A program made the translations under genes and the position numbers. From assembly GCF_020509005.1 (NCBI RefSeq), contig NC_063014.1:1860001-1924000 (forward strand): a stretch of DNA of 64,000 nt, given 5' to 3'. Under the pieces are notes generated by a model. That model was given only the letters and a program-made list of their open reading frames with translations, was not told where the DNA came from and did no database searches. How positions within the stretch are numbered: position 1 is the first letter of the stretch; the number at the start of each line of letters is the position of its first letter. Positions 36,743 through 49,260 of this stretch are shown piece by piece. The stretch is from Fulvia fulva. Lineage: Eukaryota; Ascomycota; Dothideomycetes; Mycosphaerellales; Mycosphaerellaceae.

Positions 36743-38092
36743 ATGGCAACCAACGAGAGCCATAGCCTTGCGAACATTCTGCACCAAGAGTCAAACCGGG
36801 GAACAAACCAAGAAAAAACCCAGGACACAAGCCAAGGCCCACTATACAGAAAGCAGAGGCCAACGACAAACAACACAGCGTGGACGACCCTATATACGGA
36901 GGCGGAGAACTTACTAGGGGATGACGAACACCCAGCCCGGGCATATAAGAACACCATAGCACAGCTACTAGGAGCGCTAAAAGCGCTATCATACCAAATC
37001 CCGAAGACAATCCAACAAGTAACACAGAAGGCAGCCCAGAAACCAACTACATGGGCAACAGTAGCAGCAGGCAAGAATCAACCCCCTCCGAAGGAAAGTA
37101 AGGCGGTACGCCTATACATTACTGATCCGGCGGAGAAACAAGAAATCGCAGCCCTAACAAGCAAGGAGATTGTCGACAGAATCGGCCAAAAGGAGGTAGT
37201 TGGGGCGAGGGTAGAAGCAACAGGCGTAGTAAGACTCTTTACCGCACAAGAGTCTGATAGACGAAAGCTGGAGACCTATAAGGAGTGGACTACTAAAGTC
37301 GCGAAGTCGGCACGAGTCTCCCACCAACAGTATACCGTCATCGCCCACGGGGTCCCTAGGACATTCAAGGTCGAAGACCTTCCCCACCTCCAAGTACAGA
37401 ACCAGAACACCTCCCCAGGAGTACGACTAACGAAGGCGGCATGGCTGCACAAGACAGTAGACCGAGAAAAGACGCATTCATCGCTTATTATTTGGGTAGA
37501 GACAGCGGAACAAGCTAACCAGATATTAGACAATGGGCTATTCTGGAACTGCGAGAGAATGGACACGGAGATCCATCAGAGCAGCCATAGGGTACTACAA
37601 TGCTTCCAATGCCAACAGTACGGTCACATAGCCTCAAAATGCGGGGAGAAGACCCCAAGGTGTCCTCACTGCGCAGGCCCACACCAGGGAAGGGAATGCC
37701 CAAAAAAGGAGAGCAGGTGCGCATGCTGCGGCAGAAGGCACCCAGCGTATTCAAGCCAATGCCCGGCTAGAATAGCAGCACAAGAACGAGCGAGACAAGC
37801 AAGGATCTCTACACCAGCTAGGTACCCCCAACGACAACAGGAGGGACCTACCGTGTACAAGGGCTTCGAGCCGAGCAAAAGGAAGAGGGCAGAAGAGACG
37901 AACAAGGGAACCCAACCGCAAACGCATCCACCTCCCGGTCGGCCTCGACACCTTAACCGGGCAGCCAACGAACTAGGCCAAATGCGAATCTTTGGGGCGC
38001 CCCAGCGGCCCCAGGGCCAGCCGGACAGCGAGATACAGGCTCAGGAGACACAGCAGGTCAGCACAGAAATGGACCTCACGGATAACGAATGA
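36743..38092 (+). CDS. LINE ORF1, gag-like zinc-knuckle protein
   Basis: 449 aa from the ATG at 36743. The N-terminal half is hydrophilic. A central region (about residues 100-270; RLYITDPAEKQEIAA, then GVPRTFKVEDLPHLQ) resembles the RNA-binding fold of LINE gag proteins. Three zinc knuckles follow at about residues 286-345: CFQCQQYGHIASKC, CPHCAGPHQGREC and CACCGRRHPAYSSQC. The tail is basic and Pro/Gln-rich. ORF1 proteins coat the element RNA and help bring it to the target DNA. Stop TGA overlaps the ORF2 ATG as ATGA, so ORF2 is probably made by termination-reinitiation. The frame is undamaged. Confidence 0.92.
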   Translation: MATNESHSLANILHQESNRGTNQEKTQDTSQGPLYRKQRPTTNNTAWTTLYTEAENLLGDDEHPARAYKNTIAQLLGALKALSYQIPKTIQQVTQKAAQKPTTWATVAAGKNQPPPKESKAVRLYITDPAEKQEIAALTSKEIVDRIGQKEVVGARVEATGVVRLFTAQESDRRKLETYKEWTTKVAKSARVSHQQYTVIAHGVPRTFKVEDLPHLQVQNQNTSPGVRLTKAAWLHKTVDREKTHSSLIIWVETAEQANQILDNGLFWNCERMDTEIHQSSHRVLQCFQCQQYGHIASKCGEKTPRCPHCAGPHQGRECPKKESRCACCGRRHPAYSSQCPARIAAQERARQARISTPARYPQRQQEGPTVYKGFEPSKRKRAEETNKGTQPQTHPPPGRPRHLNRAANELGQMRIFGAPQRPQGQPDSEIQAQETQQVSTEMDLTDNE

Positions 38093-41000
38093 TACTATAC
38101 GACGACATCACTATCGTACAGTACAACGTAAACAAAAGTAGGGACAAGGTCCAGCGCCACTTTCTACAAGAGCTAGACCCGCTACGGCACCACGTTATTG
38201 CGGTACAGGAACCATGGATCAACCCCTACGTAGGACTCCCAGCCACTTGTAATGACCGGAGATACCACACCGTAATCGCGGGCCAACGAGGCGTCATCCC
38301 GAGGACATGTATATACGTAAGCAAGACTATAGACCTTGAGTCGTGGAAGGTTATACTACCGCAGCAGGGCAACCTAGGAGACATAACATCAATCCAGATC
38401 GACACGACACAAGGCCCTATCCAGATCCATAACGTTTACAACCCGCCACCGCGGGGTCGGACGAGTAGGGAACTAGGAACCCTCGCCCACCTAGAGCGGA
38501 CCCTAAGCCAAGACACGAAGCAAGTACTCCTCGGCGACTTCAACCTCCACCACCCACAGTGGGGACTCGAATTCACTCCCCCGCACGCATTTCTAGGGGG
38601 GAAGCTACTGGACATAACCGCACGCTACGGAATGGCCTTAGTAACACCAAAGGGAACAGAGACGTGGAAGGCCCGTACTAGTGCAAGCACGATCGACCTA
38701 TGCTTTCTATCACGAGAACTTGAAGAGAGACTAGTCCAATGCCGACCGAACTACGCGCTAGAAGCCTCCTCAGACCATATCCCTATCCAAACGACGCTAG
38801 GGGTGAAGGCGATAGAGGAGCCAGCAAACGAACCACGCCGTAACTGGAAGAAGGCACGCTGGGACGACATAAGAGGCTTCCTAATAGCGAACCTACCACA
38901 GCATAGAGAACTCGAGACGACAGCTCAGCTAGATCAAGCAGCGGAACAGATTACCTCGGTCATATGGCAAGCAGCGGAACAATACACGCCGTTACTCCGG
39001 CCCTCAACGCAGCAGAAGGCCTTCTGGACCCCTGAATGCTCTACGAAGGTAAGGGAGGCTAGAAGGGCAAGGCGACAGTGGACGAAGGAGCACACCCAAG
39101 AGACGTGGGAGCAATACTGCCACGCGACACAAGAGAAGAAGGCACAGATAAGACGCGATAAGCTGCAGGACTGGAGAGCGACGATCGGGCTCGTTACAGA
39201 AAACCCGGAACAGATGTGGAGACTTGCTAAATGGGCACGACTACCTGAAGAGCAACAAGCCCCTCACTTCCCCCCAATCGTAGACCGCGAAGGGATTGCC
39301 CAGGCTACGCCCCGGGGCAAGGCAAAAGCGTTAGCCGACCATTTCTTTTCGACGCAAGTAGAGGCAGACCTTACGGACATCGACCCGAGCACATACCCGG
39401 AACCCCTGGACATGGATTGGGCGGTTAGCCCTAACACAGTAACAGGAGTCATAAGTAAGCTAAAGGGACGAAAAGCCCCAGGCCCAGACAGGATACCAAA
39501 CGTACTGCTAAAAGAGTGTAGAGAAGAGATCGCGCCGAGCCTTGCAAACCTATTTACCGCGTGCCTACGGCTAGGGTATCACCCGAAGCCGTACAGAGAG
39601 TCTATGACAGTAGTGCTACGCAAGCCACAGAAGGAAGACTATACTCAGCCCAAGTCGTACAGACCAATAGCACTTCTAAATACGATAGGGAAGGTCCTAG
39701 AAAAGATAGTAGCCCAGAGACTTACGCAGCTTGCCGAGGACAACCACGTACTCCCAGCAACACAGATGGGGGGAAGAAGCCAGCGATCGACACTAACAGC
39801 AATGGAGCTAATTACGGAGCAAATCCAGACCCTCTGGCACTACGGCAGGAACCGAGCGGCGTCCTTACTATCCCTCGACATCGCAGGGGCCTTCGACAAC
39901 GTCTCACACCAAAGGCTAATACATATCCTACAGCAGAAAGGCATCCCCCAGTGGGCAACGTCGTTCGTCTTCTCCTTTCTCCAGGAACGGACGACATACC
40001 TAGTCCTAGGAAGGTACACGTCCGACCCGGTGAAGGCAGAGACTGGAATACCTCAGGGATCTACTCTCTCCCCTATCCTGTTTCTAATATTTATGTCGGA
40101 TCTAATCCCCCTACTCACCTCTCCGCAAACCTCAGCATCGGGGTTCGTAGACGATACAAACATCCTAGCCTGGTCAGACTCGACAGAAGAGAACTGTCGC
40201 CTCCTTGAAGATAGGCACAAGAAATGCGAGGAGTGGGCAAAGAAGCATGGTGCCCGGTTCGCCCCTGAAAAGTACCAACTTATACACTTCAGTAAAGCGA
40301 GAACACACCATAATATGAAGGCGGCGGTAAGAATCCAAGGCTACGAGACCAAGCCATCAGCGGAGCTACGAGTACTAGGGATCTGGCTCGACCCGAAGCT
40401 AAGCTGGAATGTACAGATTAAGAAAGCCCAGAGTCGAGCGCAAGTCAATGAAGCCTCGATAAAGAGGCTTACGGCATCTACATGGGGAGCAACATTCGAC
40501 AAGGCAAGAGTAATGTATAAGGCGATCGTCAGACCAGCTATGTTGTACGGGGCACAGATTTGGGGAACAGGAGGCGCAGGCAAGCCGATCCCGAAACGGA
40601 TAGAGCAACCCCTAAACAGGACACAGGCAGGCAACCTACGTAGGGTACTAGGCGCATACAAGACAACGTCAACAAGCACGGTAGAAATGGAGACAGGAAT
40701 ACCACCAATCGGCCAGTACATCCGGGGAATGAGAATTCAATACGCGGCAAAGACGACAGGTTACCTAGCACAAACCACGATCCAGGAGGCAAAGAATAAG
40801 ATAGAAAGCCGCTACCGGAGAGGGGCAGGATATAGGACAAGCCAAAAAGAGGATGACCTTACGACCTTTACGGCCGTATAGACAAGCACCGAATGGCTAG
40901 CACGAAAGGAGGAGGAGCGTAGGACTCGCCAGGCCGGCGGGAGCAAGGCTAAGACCCAAAACCTAGCGGAACAGATAGCGAGCTGCCTATAGGAGCAGGA

Positions 41001-41442
41001 CTGGAAAAGGAAGCCCCCTGAGACAACAGGCCCGATAGCGCTCCGAGCCTTCAAGAGACACAATTACTAGCTATATAGGGACCTGACAAGGGCCGAAGCA
41101 AGCATAGCGATCCAAATCAGGTCCGAACACATTGGATTAAGGGCCTACCTGTTCAGAAGACGCGCACTAGACATCTATAGCCCAGCCTGCCAGTGTGGCT
41201 ACCCATCGCAAAACCCAGAACATATGCTACTACGATGCCCGCAGTGGGCGAGAGGCAGGGGAAATTGGAGGCACCAAGCGGGAAGGAGAGACTACAAGTC
41301 AATTATTAGGGACAAAGGCAACATTCGCCGAATCTCTCGGTGGATACTACAGCAGGGATACCTCCAGCAGTTTAGCCTCGCGAGCGAGACGGAGGAGTGG
41401 ATAGACAAGAGGCGGAAGCGAGGGGGGTTGCAGATAGGGTAG
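38089..41442 (+). pseudogene. LINE ORF2, endonuclease-reverse transcriptase with three TAG stops
   Basis: The frame runs from the ATG at 38089 to the TAG at 41440-41442 (1,117 codons) but contains TAG at 40879, 40990 and 41068. Domains: APE-type endonuclease (VQYNVNKSRDK, VQEPWINP near residue 40, LLGDFNLHHPQWG near 147, SDHIPI near 228); RT (GRKAPGPDRIPN, LLNTIGKVLEKIVAQRL, LSLDIAGAFDNVSH, GIPQGSTLSPILF and the catalytic GFVDDTNIL near 686); a C-terminal CxCG-x8-H-x5-C finger near residues 1034-1050, lying beyond all three stops. No RNase H motif is visible. Each TAG is explained by a CAG to TAG (or TGG to TAG) change, the RIP type. A 930-aa product with complete EN and RT could still be made, without the C-terminal finger. 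Confidence 0.9.
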
Positions 41443-43396
41443 TCATCAGGGCAGGCCCATGACACTAGCGTACCCCTAACAAGGGAAATTTAAGACGACA
41501 ACGAGGAGGAAAAGACAGGCGGGAAGGAGGAGGGGTTTTCACCAACACGGTTTCCCCTCTATATATACAAAAACAAGATAGCATAGCTGCATAGGCCAAA
41601 GGGCACTACAACAGCTTAATGAAATATCTATCTATCTATTTCCGCGTCTAGGCTACTACCCCTAGAATTAAGGGAGTTCTACCTTATTTAATCTAGATAG
41701 CTTAAAGTTCTCTTCACTCTATTTCCTTAGCTCTAAACGCCGCGGAGGTGCCTAGCTATATTAGGCAACTCCTAGGCAATAGTAGCCTAGGCTACGGTAC
41801 TAACGGCGCCTACGGCTCTATAGGCGAAGCTCCTCTAAGACAACTAGTAGCAACTTATAGAGGACGTAGAAAGTATAGAAAGTAATAATTAGCTCCTATA
41901 CCGGTCTCTATAGGTAATGATTACTTAGCTACGTACGGCGCTTATACTATCGTATTACCGAGGGTAATAAGAAATAAGGACGACGTCCTAGGCGATTAGT
42001 AAGGCCACCCGGAATTAACACCCCTATAGCTAGATATCGGTCGCGGTATCGATACTAGGCCCCCGCCTAACGCACGATATAGTTACGATCCGTATTATAG
42101 TAAAGGAAGACTAGGCCGAAGTTTCGAAGCTATCGAACAAGGAGCTCGCCTAACGAATTAACTAACTAGGGGTAGTCGTAGTGAACTAATAGTCTAACAG
42201 TACTCTATAGATCTATACTAGCTCTACTACTACTAGGAGGCACCTAGAGGTATAGCTATAGTAGGAATCTAAGGTTACGGTATTAGCGAAGGTCTTAACG
42301 AAGCAATTTATAATCCTAGTCTACGATATACCTAAGGAGTTCGACCTAACTAACTAAGGTTATCTACGTACTCTCTAAGAGGACAACCCGGTCACTCTTA
42401 ACTCTCTAATCTAGAAGGCGACTTGGCTCTATAGGAAATGGCTAGAAGGTAACAAGGCCTCGGTACTAATAGTATAGCTATAAGACGCGAAAGCGGCGGA
42501 TCTAGCGATAGAATAAGGCCTGATCTAGTAATATAGCCTTAAGATAGTAGAAAAGTACTCCTTATCCTTTCGTGTCCTCTAATACTTCAAATACTAACAG
42601 TATAGACACTAAACCTATACGTATATAAACAAGTAGGCCTACTCGAACTATATAGAAGACTATATATCTAGGGACTATATATCGGCTACGAGACGGTACG
42701 CGAACTGTCCGGGGCACTACCTATCGTATAGCGCGGAATGCCTATAGCGAAAACTAGCGAAAAACAAGGCAATTACAAATAGAACCGTCGCCCTAAGATT
42801 CTACGGCGACCGTAAGGCTAGCCTATACTAGAACTAGCTAGCGGCGGTCGGATATAAGCGCCCTAGGGCCGAGAACGATATAAAGGATACGTAACCTAGG
42901 GCGTACGGGAGGCTACGTACTCTACTAGCTACGGCGAGGGAATCTAACTAGGCCCGGCTCCCCTTTAGTATATAGCCGATAGGCGTAGACTAGGACGTAT
43001 AAGGTAGTAGGATATAGGACGCTATAGAGGAAATAATTGTCGATACTTATAACTAGCCTCGATACGCTTAGTATTATCGAGTATAACGTCAACTATAGCA
43101 AGGACATAGTCTAGAACTATTTCCTATACGAGGCGGACCCGTACCTCTACTACGTCCTAGTAATCTAGGAGCTATAGATTAACCCGTACTATAAGAGACT
43201 AACGACCTACAAGTCACTAGGCTATACGACATACCTACGAGGCGACGGTAGACCCCGCACGTGCTTCTATATTAGTAAGGACATACTAGAATCCGACTAG
43301 GAGGTAGTATACTACGTAGACAAAGAAGGCGGGGGTAATATTACCTCCCTCTACGTAGGTAGTACCTAGATACATAACCTATATATATAACCGCTA

Positions 43397-43550
43397 AAAT
43401 ACGGGAATCTAAAAATTTCAGATTTATTATCTTTTAGGATTACTATATATATTTTACGGCCCGCGTACTAATAAATATATATACCTACGCGTAAGCTATC
43501 CTAGGGTCACTAGGTACGCCCTTACTTACTAGGGTAGTCAGTCGTCTATA
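43397..43550. other. Filler sequence at the deletion junction of LINE copy B
   Basis: About 155 bp, AT-rich (contains AAAAATTTCAGATTTATT), with no match to LINE-C copies C or E, sitting exactly where 2.7 kb of LINE is missing. Origin unknown. Confidence 0.6.
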
Positions 43551-44020
43551 CTATTATAGAGGAAGGTTCTAGAATATACAAATACTAGCTACTCCGACGG
43601 CTATTACTCCTAGAATATACGGTACGTACTCCTCGTCTATTCGAGGTAGTCCCTAGGAAGGGAGGAGTAGATAATAAAGGCGAGGAACCGGACGATTAGG
43701 GTACTTCTTAATAACGTTAAGGACCTACGGCGTATTACGAACTAGATACTAGAGAAGGGCTAGCTAGAATAGTACCGCCTAGTAGGAGTAGTATAGGAAG
43801 AGAGGACACGACGTAGCGCGACGAGACCGGCTAGGAGCGGGGGCTAACGGGGTAGTGACATAGACTACGTACGTTCAGAGGGAAAGCTAATATAGACAAG
43901 GAGTAGTCGGGGGCGGGAAGGGTTTTTACCTATCGGGTTTCCCTTTGTATATAATAATAGATATATACCTATATAGGCCGGATAGGGTCCTAGAATAGGG
44001 GAATAACAAATCTATCTATC

Positions 44021-45383
44021 TATTATTTAGAGAGTTTAAGCTCGTACTTAACTATAATTAAGCTCTAAGTCTCTTATTTTAGAGGATCGATCGTATAGAA
44101 TTTCGTCTTTAATATCGCTTTCTTAAGGTAACGGGTTCTTTTAAGTTTAATAATATACTACTTCTACCCCCTAAGCTAGACGACCCTAGGAAGATAGCTC
44201 TTATATAGTAAGGAGCTCCTTAGATTACTCTATATAGGCCGATCTAGGTAGCTTGACTATAGTAATAAGGTAAATATTATTATCCTAGAACGTAAGGCTA
44301 AGGTTAACGTTATAGAGAGCCTTATACTTTAGATTCTTATTAAAGTAAAGGTTATGTCTCTCGTTTAGATAACCTTCTTAAAGGACGGTATCTATACTCT
44401 ATATATATTTAACTACTTAACCCCGACGAGGTAGCTAATATAGTACCTTAAATCTATCTTCTAAATCCTAGGCCTCTCTCTCTTATCTATCTTATAGATA
44501 TATACTCTTGATCCTACCTTAAAGAGATAAGCGAGGTCTAGTATCACCCTAGTAGTAGCTTCGAAGGGTATCTTCTACCTAAGTTCTCTAGTAGGTATTC
44601 TATTAATAATATATACGGTAGCTATAAGAATCTTAGGCTATAGGTTTAAGTAAAGGTTAGCCTCTAAAGTTATAGCGTAAGTAGTTATAATAAGATACCT
44701 CCTAGTCGTTCCTACTAGGTCCTAAGCTACGATAAATAGAGTAGTTAGTTTCTATATAACCGCGTCGTTAAGTAGATATAATCTAAAGACAATCCTAAAG
44801 GATAGATTATTATCCGAGTTTAATACGATTAGACCTCTACCTATATATTAGATAAATCTCCGAAGCTCTAATTATACTAAAATAATATTCTCTTAGGTCC
44901 TCCGAGGGAAGTTCTAATTAAATTAGAGGCTAGTATCCTTACCGCTAGTATAGAAGCTATACCTATCTCTATTATAGCCTATAACAAATTCTATAAGGTC
45001 GATCGTAATATCTATAAGAGAATCCTAAAGGTATAGTCTAACTTTAGCTTACCTAGATACTCTCTTATATCCCTTTATAAGAGGGTATATTTCGTAATCG
45101 ATTATCGTAGAGGGAACTTATTTACTAACTAGTCTAATACCCTTAACGGCCTCCTTTAGGTACTTTATCTTATTCTAGCTAGGATAACTTAGGATTTAGT
45201 AATACTCTATTATAGTCCTTAAAGCTTCTAGTCGGGGCTTTCGGCTCGAGGCTATAACGACCTATATTTATTAAAGGTAGGCTTCTTTAACGGATACTAG
45301 GGATCTGTCGTCCTTTACTAGCTACTTTAGGATAGTAACTAGATCTTTAGTAGCTAGAGTCGTAACGTTTAGGTATAGTAGGT
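44021..45383 (-). mobile_element. Copia integrase segment
   Basis: Part of the outer Copia element. Minus-strand reading gives integrase-like stretches with stops: a conserved block with VTYIINRIPTREL-type sequence (TVYIINRIPTREL, near 44,600), LELRRFI and a DNNLSFRIV-like stretch. It continues into the gag/protease segment beyond the short AATT-tailed element. Confidence 0.6.
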
Positions 45384-45394
45384 CGGTAGATCTA

Positions 45395-46219
45395 AGTCGT
45401 CTATAGAGAGCGCCTTTACGCGGCGGACGACGTAAGTACCTTCGTTACGAAGGGAAACTAAGTCTCTCCCTAGGAAGTCTATACGTCGGCTAGGAAGAAA
45501 GCTATATAAAGATAAGACGCGCGCGCCTCCTACGAACGGCCTACGAGATCTACGAGATCTACGAGATACGAAATATAATATAATAGCTATAACTACGCAA
45601 TACTACCCTTCTCTATATACTCTCTCGAACCGGCTCCTAAATCGCGATAGAACGGAGTAGTAACCCGTTTCTAGAGTACCTCGTCGAGAGAAGAGACGTA
45701 GTAGCCTCGGTATCTCGGCTAGAGGATAATAGAGGCACCTCTATATATTTCGGGGTATATAGAGATAAGTACCTACGTATCTAACTGTCCGGAGGATACG
45801 AGTAGGGGAAGAGTAAGGGAATTACAGCTTTTTTTGTGTTTATAGGTCACGTGATCTTAGAAGCTTAGCGGAAATTTAAGAGCGGAATACCGAAAACTAA
45901 ATAAAATAACGAGTCTATTGTAAAGCGTACGGCTAGGGCGAGAACACTACGTCCGGGGTAGTATATTAAGACTAAATAAGATAAGAACAATAACTAGATA
46001 TAACGTTCGTCTAATCTTTACGGCTATAAAGGAGTACGAGCTTTAGCCGGCGCTTATAAGGCGGGAAGGACTCGGTAATATCTCGAAGAGCAAACTATTA
46101 GTACTTTAAGAGGTTTACCGCCGTAGGGCTTTTCCTCTCTCGAAATTAGTAGAGTAATCCCCCGTATTATATAGTCTAGGACTTATATAGCACGTTAATA
46201 GAACAATTAATTAATTAAC
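45395..46219 (+). mobile_element. AATT-tailed element, copy 2 (long form)
   Basis: 825 bp ending in AATTAATTAATTAA, flanked by CGGTAGATCTA at 45,384-45,394 and 46,220-46,230. Its last 90 or so bases match the 198-bp element at 25,793. It contains a three-fold 9-bp tandem repeat (CTACGAGAT, 45,541-45,567) and a patch around 45,830-45,860 that retains TG and CACGTG. No coding frame is visible. It splits the Copia integrase from its gag/protease. Confidence 0.65.
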
Positions 46220-46230
46220 CGGTAGATCTA

Positions 46231-47364
46231 GGTACCTTTACTACCCTATAATCTCGTTTATTGTACTATATATCGGTTCTCTTATTAAGTAATAGCCTCT
46301 TCTTTCTTATTTTAGGGAGAGAGATAATATTATAGTAGAAGCCTAGGATATAGAGCGTATTTTTAAGTATTAGAGTAATTAGATATCCTCTTAGTAACTT
46401 AATTATAAGTTCTATAGTTCTTTTTACGACTACTTTAAGAGTCGCGGTACCCGAGTAGATAATAGTATCTTAAGGAATAGACTTTAGGGTAAGTTTCGCC
46501 TTAGTTAGGTCGTTAATAATATTAACGTTAGACCCCCTATTAAGTAACTATTAGTTCTCTTTACTAAAGCTTAGGGTAAATAGTACCCTCTTCTCTTCTA
46601 CTACCCGAACTATATAGGATTTCTAAGGCTTATTATTGCTCTAAGCGCTATCGATTAAGGTCTCTCTATAGGATAAAGAATCGTTAGATAGGTTACCGAG
46701 GGTTAATTACTTCTAGATCCTTAAATTTTAAAGCTAAGTTCTTATACTACCTTAGATTACTTCTGAGGAACTTCCGGTAGTACCTAAGTTATTCCTTTTA
46801 GGTACTCGTTATATCTTTCTAGGAGGGTCTTATACTAGAATTAACGATCTTATACGTTCTACGGGATGTATATACCTCGGATTATAGTTTTCCGGTTATA
46901 TTAGAGTAGGTCCGTTTAGGCCTACTATCGCTACCTCTATTAGAGGTCTTAGAGGTACTTAGTTCCCTAAAGGTAGTACTAGCGGCCGTATATTTAAGGG
47001 TAGCGTTAGCCCTATATTTAGCTAGGTATTGCCTAGAGAACTTTAGGTACCTCTAAATAGCGTCTTCGAGGGTATTACTTAGTCTAGTAATAATTCGCCT
47101 CTTAGTTATATCTAGAGTAGCCTTAATTATATAGTAGAAGTTATTCTTAGTAAATAAGGCGAGTAAATAATCTCTAAGTTCGAGGTTTTAGTAATACTCG
47201 AGCTATTTAACTAAGAATTAGTCTAACCTCTTACTCTTAGAGCCCTTTATTAGCTTATTATACCAAGATTATAGGAGTATTAGTAGCCTTCTATTCTCTA
47301 ATTCAAGCTTAAGTTTCTCCTTAATATAGTACTACTAGGTATATAGCGTATCGTCTCTTAGAAG
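46231..47364 (-). mobile_element. Copia gag-protease segment
   Basis: The minus strand shows a protease-like block (LLN-GSNVNIINDLTKAKL near 46,520, with D to N changes of RIP type), then gag. It continues across the LINE-1 family insertion to 61,344-61,841. RIP-decayed. Confidence 0.6.
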
Positions 47365-49075
47365 AAGGTCGTTAATATATAGATAGATAGATATTTTATT
47401 AAGCTATTGTAGTACATTCTAGCCTATATAGCTATACTATTCTATTTTCGTATATATAGAGGGGAAACCGTATTAGTAAAACCCCTCCTCTTTCCTACCT
47501 ATCTTTCCCCCTACGTTCTCGTCTTAGATTTCTCTTATTAAGGGTACGCTAGTGTTATAGGCCTGCCCTAATAACTACCCTATCTATAACCCCTCTAGCT
47601 TCCGCCTCTTATCTATCTACTCCTCCGTCTTACTAGCTAGGCTAAACTACTAGAGATATCCCTACTATAGTATCTAGCGAGAGATTTGGCGAATATTACC
47701 TTTATCCCTAATAATCGACTTATAGTCTCTCCTTTCCGCTTAGTGCCTCTAATTTCCCCTACTACTCGCCTACTATAGGTATCGTAGTAGTATATATTCT
47801 AGGTTTTACGATGGGTAGCTATACTAGTAGGCTAGGCTTTAGATGTCTAGTACGCGTCTTCTATATAGGTAGGCCCTTAGCCTAATATGTTCGGACCTAA
47901 TTTGGATCGCTATACTTACTTTAGCCCTTATTAGGTCCCTATATAGCTAGTAATTATGTCTCTAGAAAGCTCGGAGTACTATCGGGCCTATTGTCTTAGG
48001 GGGCTTCCTTTTCTAGTCCTACTCCTATAGGTAGCTCGCTATCTATTCCGCTAGACTTTAGGTCTTAGCCTTACTCCTACCGGCCTAGCGAGCCCTACGC
48101 TCCTCCTCTTTTCGTACTAGCTATTCGGTACTTATCTATACGGTCGTAAAGGTAGTAAGGTTATTCTCTTTTTAGCTTATCCTATGTCCGGCCCCTCTCC
48201 GGTAGCGGCTTTCTATCTTATTCTTTACCTCCTAGAGCGTAGTTTATACTAGGTAATCTATCGTCTTTACCGCGTATTAAATTCTTATTCACCGGATATA
48301 TTAGCCGAATCGTATTGTTCCCGTCTCTATTTCTACCGTACTTATTAACATTATCTTATATAACCCTAGTATTCTATATAGGTTACCTACCTATATTCTA
48401 TTTAGGGGTTACTTTATCCGTTTAGGGATCGGCTTACCTACGCCTTCTATACCCTAAATCTATACCCCGTATAATATAGCTAATTTAATGATCTTCTTAT
48501 ATATTACCCTTACCTTATCGAACATTACTCCCTATATAGACGCCGTAAGCCTCTTTATCGAGGCTTTGTTAACTTACGCTCGACTCTAGGCTTTCTTAAT
48601 CTATACGTTCTAGCTTAGCTTCGGATCGAGCTAGATCCCTAGTACTCGTAGCTCCGCTAATAGCTAAGTCTCGTAGCCTTAGATTCTTACCGCCGCCTTT
48701 ATATTATAGTACGTTCTTACTTTACTAAAGTATATAAGCTAGTACTTTTTAGGGGCGAACCGGGTACTATACTTCTTTATCTACCCCTCGTATTTCTTAT
48801 ACCTATCTTTAAGGAGGCGATAGTTCTCCTCTATCGAGTCTAACTAGGCTAGAATATTTATATCGTCTCCGAATCCCGATACTAAGGCTTACGGAGAGGT
48901 AAGTACGGGGATTAGATCAGACATAAATATTAGAAATAGAATAGGGGAGAGAGTAGATCCCTAAGGTATTCTAGTCTCTACCTTTACCGGGTCGGACGTA
49001 TACCTCCCTAGGACTAGGTATATCGTCCGTTCCTAGAAAAAGGAGTAGACAAACTTTATTACCTACTTAGAGATA

Positions 49076-49260
49076 TATTATAAGTAGGTATAAGCACGTA
49101 GTCGGGTAAGGTATAAGTCGAATAGATGTTCTATCTAAGAGAGGCGCGGCGGGCGCGAGAGTTATATACGGGCGCTAAGCCGCTAGTCGGATTAGTTAGC
49201 GGGCGCGGGGTCTAGGTACGTACCTACGGGTTTAAGTAAATATACGCCGGTACGGTAATA
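49076..49260 (-). repeat. 3' LTR of Gypsy-2
   Basis: 185 bp, ending GGTAATA; nearly identical to 61,103-61,287. Preceded by the target duplication AGATA. Confidence 0.92.

Larger units (their letters stand above)
36499..41635 (+). mobile_element. Young Tad-like non-LTR retrotransposon (LINE-1), almost RIP-free
   Basis: 5,137 bp flanked by CTATTTCCGCGTCTAG (36,483-36,498 and 41,636-41,651). Normal CA and TG content contrasts sharply with everything around it. It has a 5' UTR of about 240 bp with a short A-run, ORF1 (gag-like), ORF2 (endonuclease-RT) and a 3' end with a (TATC)n tail. ORF1 and ORF2 overlap by ATGA. It must have arrived after RIP of its surroundings; three TAG codons in ORF2 are its only clear damage. 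At least two RIP-saturated relatives lie in this window (27,905-35,205 and 47,380-61,328). Confidence 0.93.
36439..44020 (+). mobile_element. LINE-C family copy B, internally deleted, split by the young LINE-1
   Basis: Segments 36,439-36,498 (5' end) and 41,636-44,020 carry LINE-C sequence. From 41,651 to 43,396 it matches 55,353-57,098 with no indel and, as far as I can read, one base difference. The endonuclease end, RT and most of ORF2 are gone, replaced by about 155 bp of unrelated sequence (43,397-43,550); the 3' end (43,551-44,020) then matches 59,775-60,230 at a visibly lower level. A likely target duplication in Copia is ATTATTT(G/A)GAGAG, left at about 36,436 and right at about 44,030. 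Confidence 0.75.

Noticed and set aside
40882..41442. Reading TAG as a sense codon (recoded stop) in LINE ORF2
   Set aside because: Host genes use TAG as stop (for example YPT35 and DUF7707), and all three TAGs are simple RIP-type changes.
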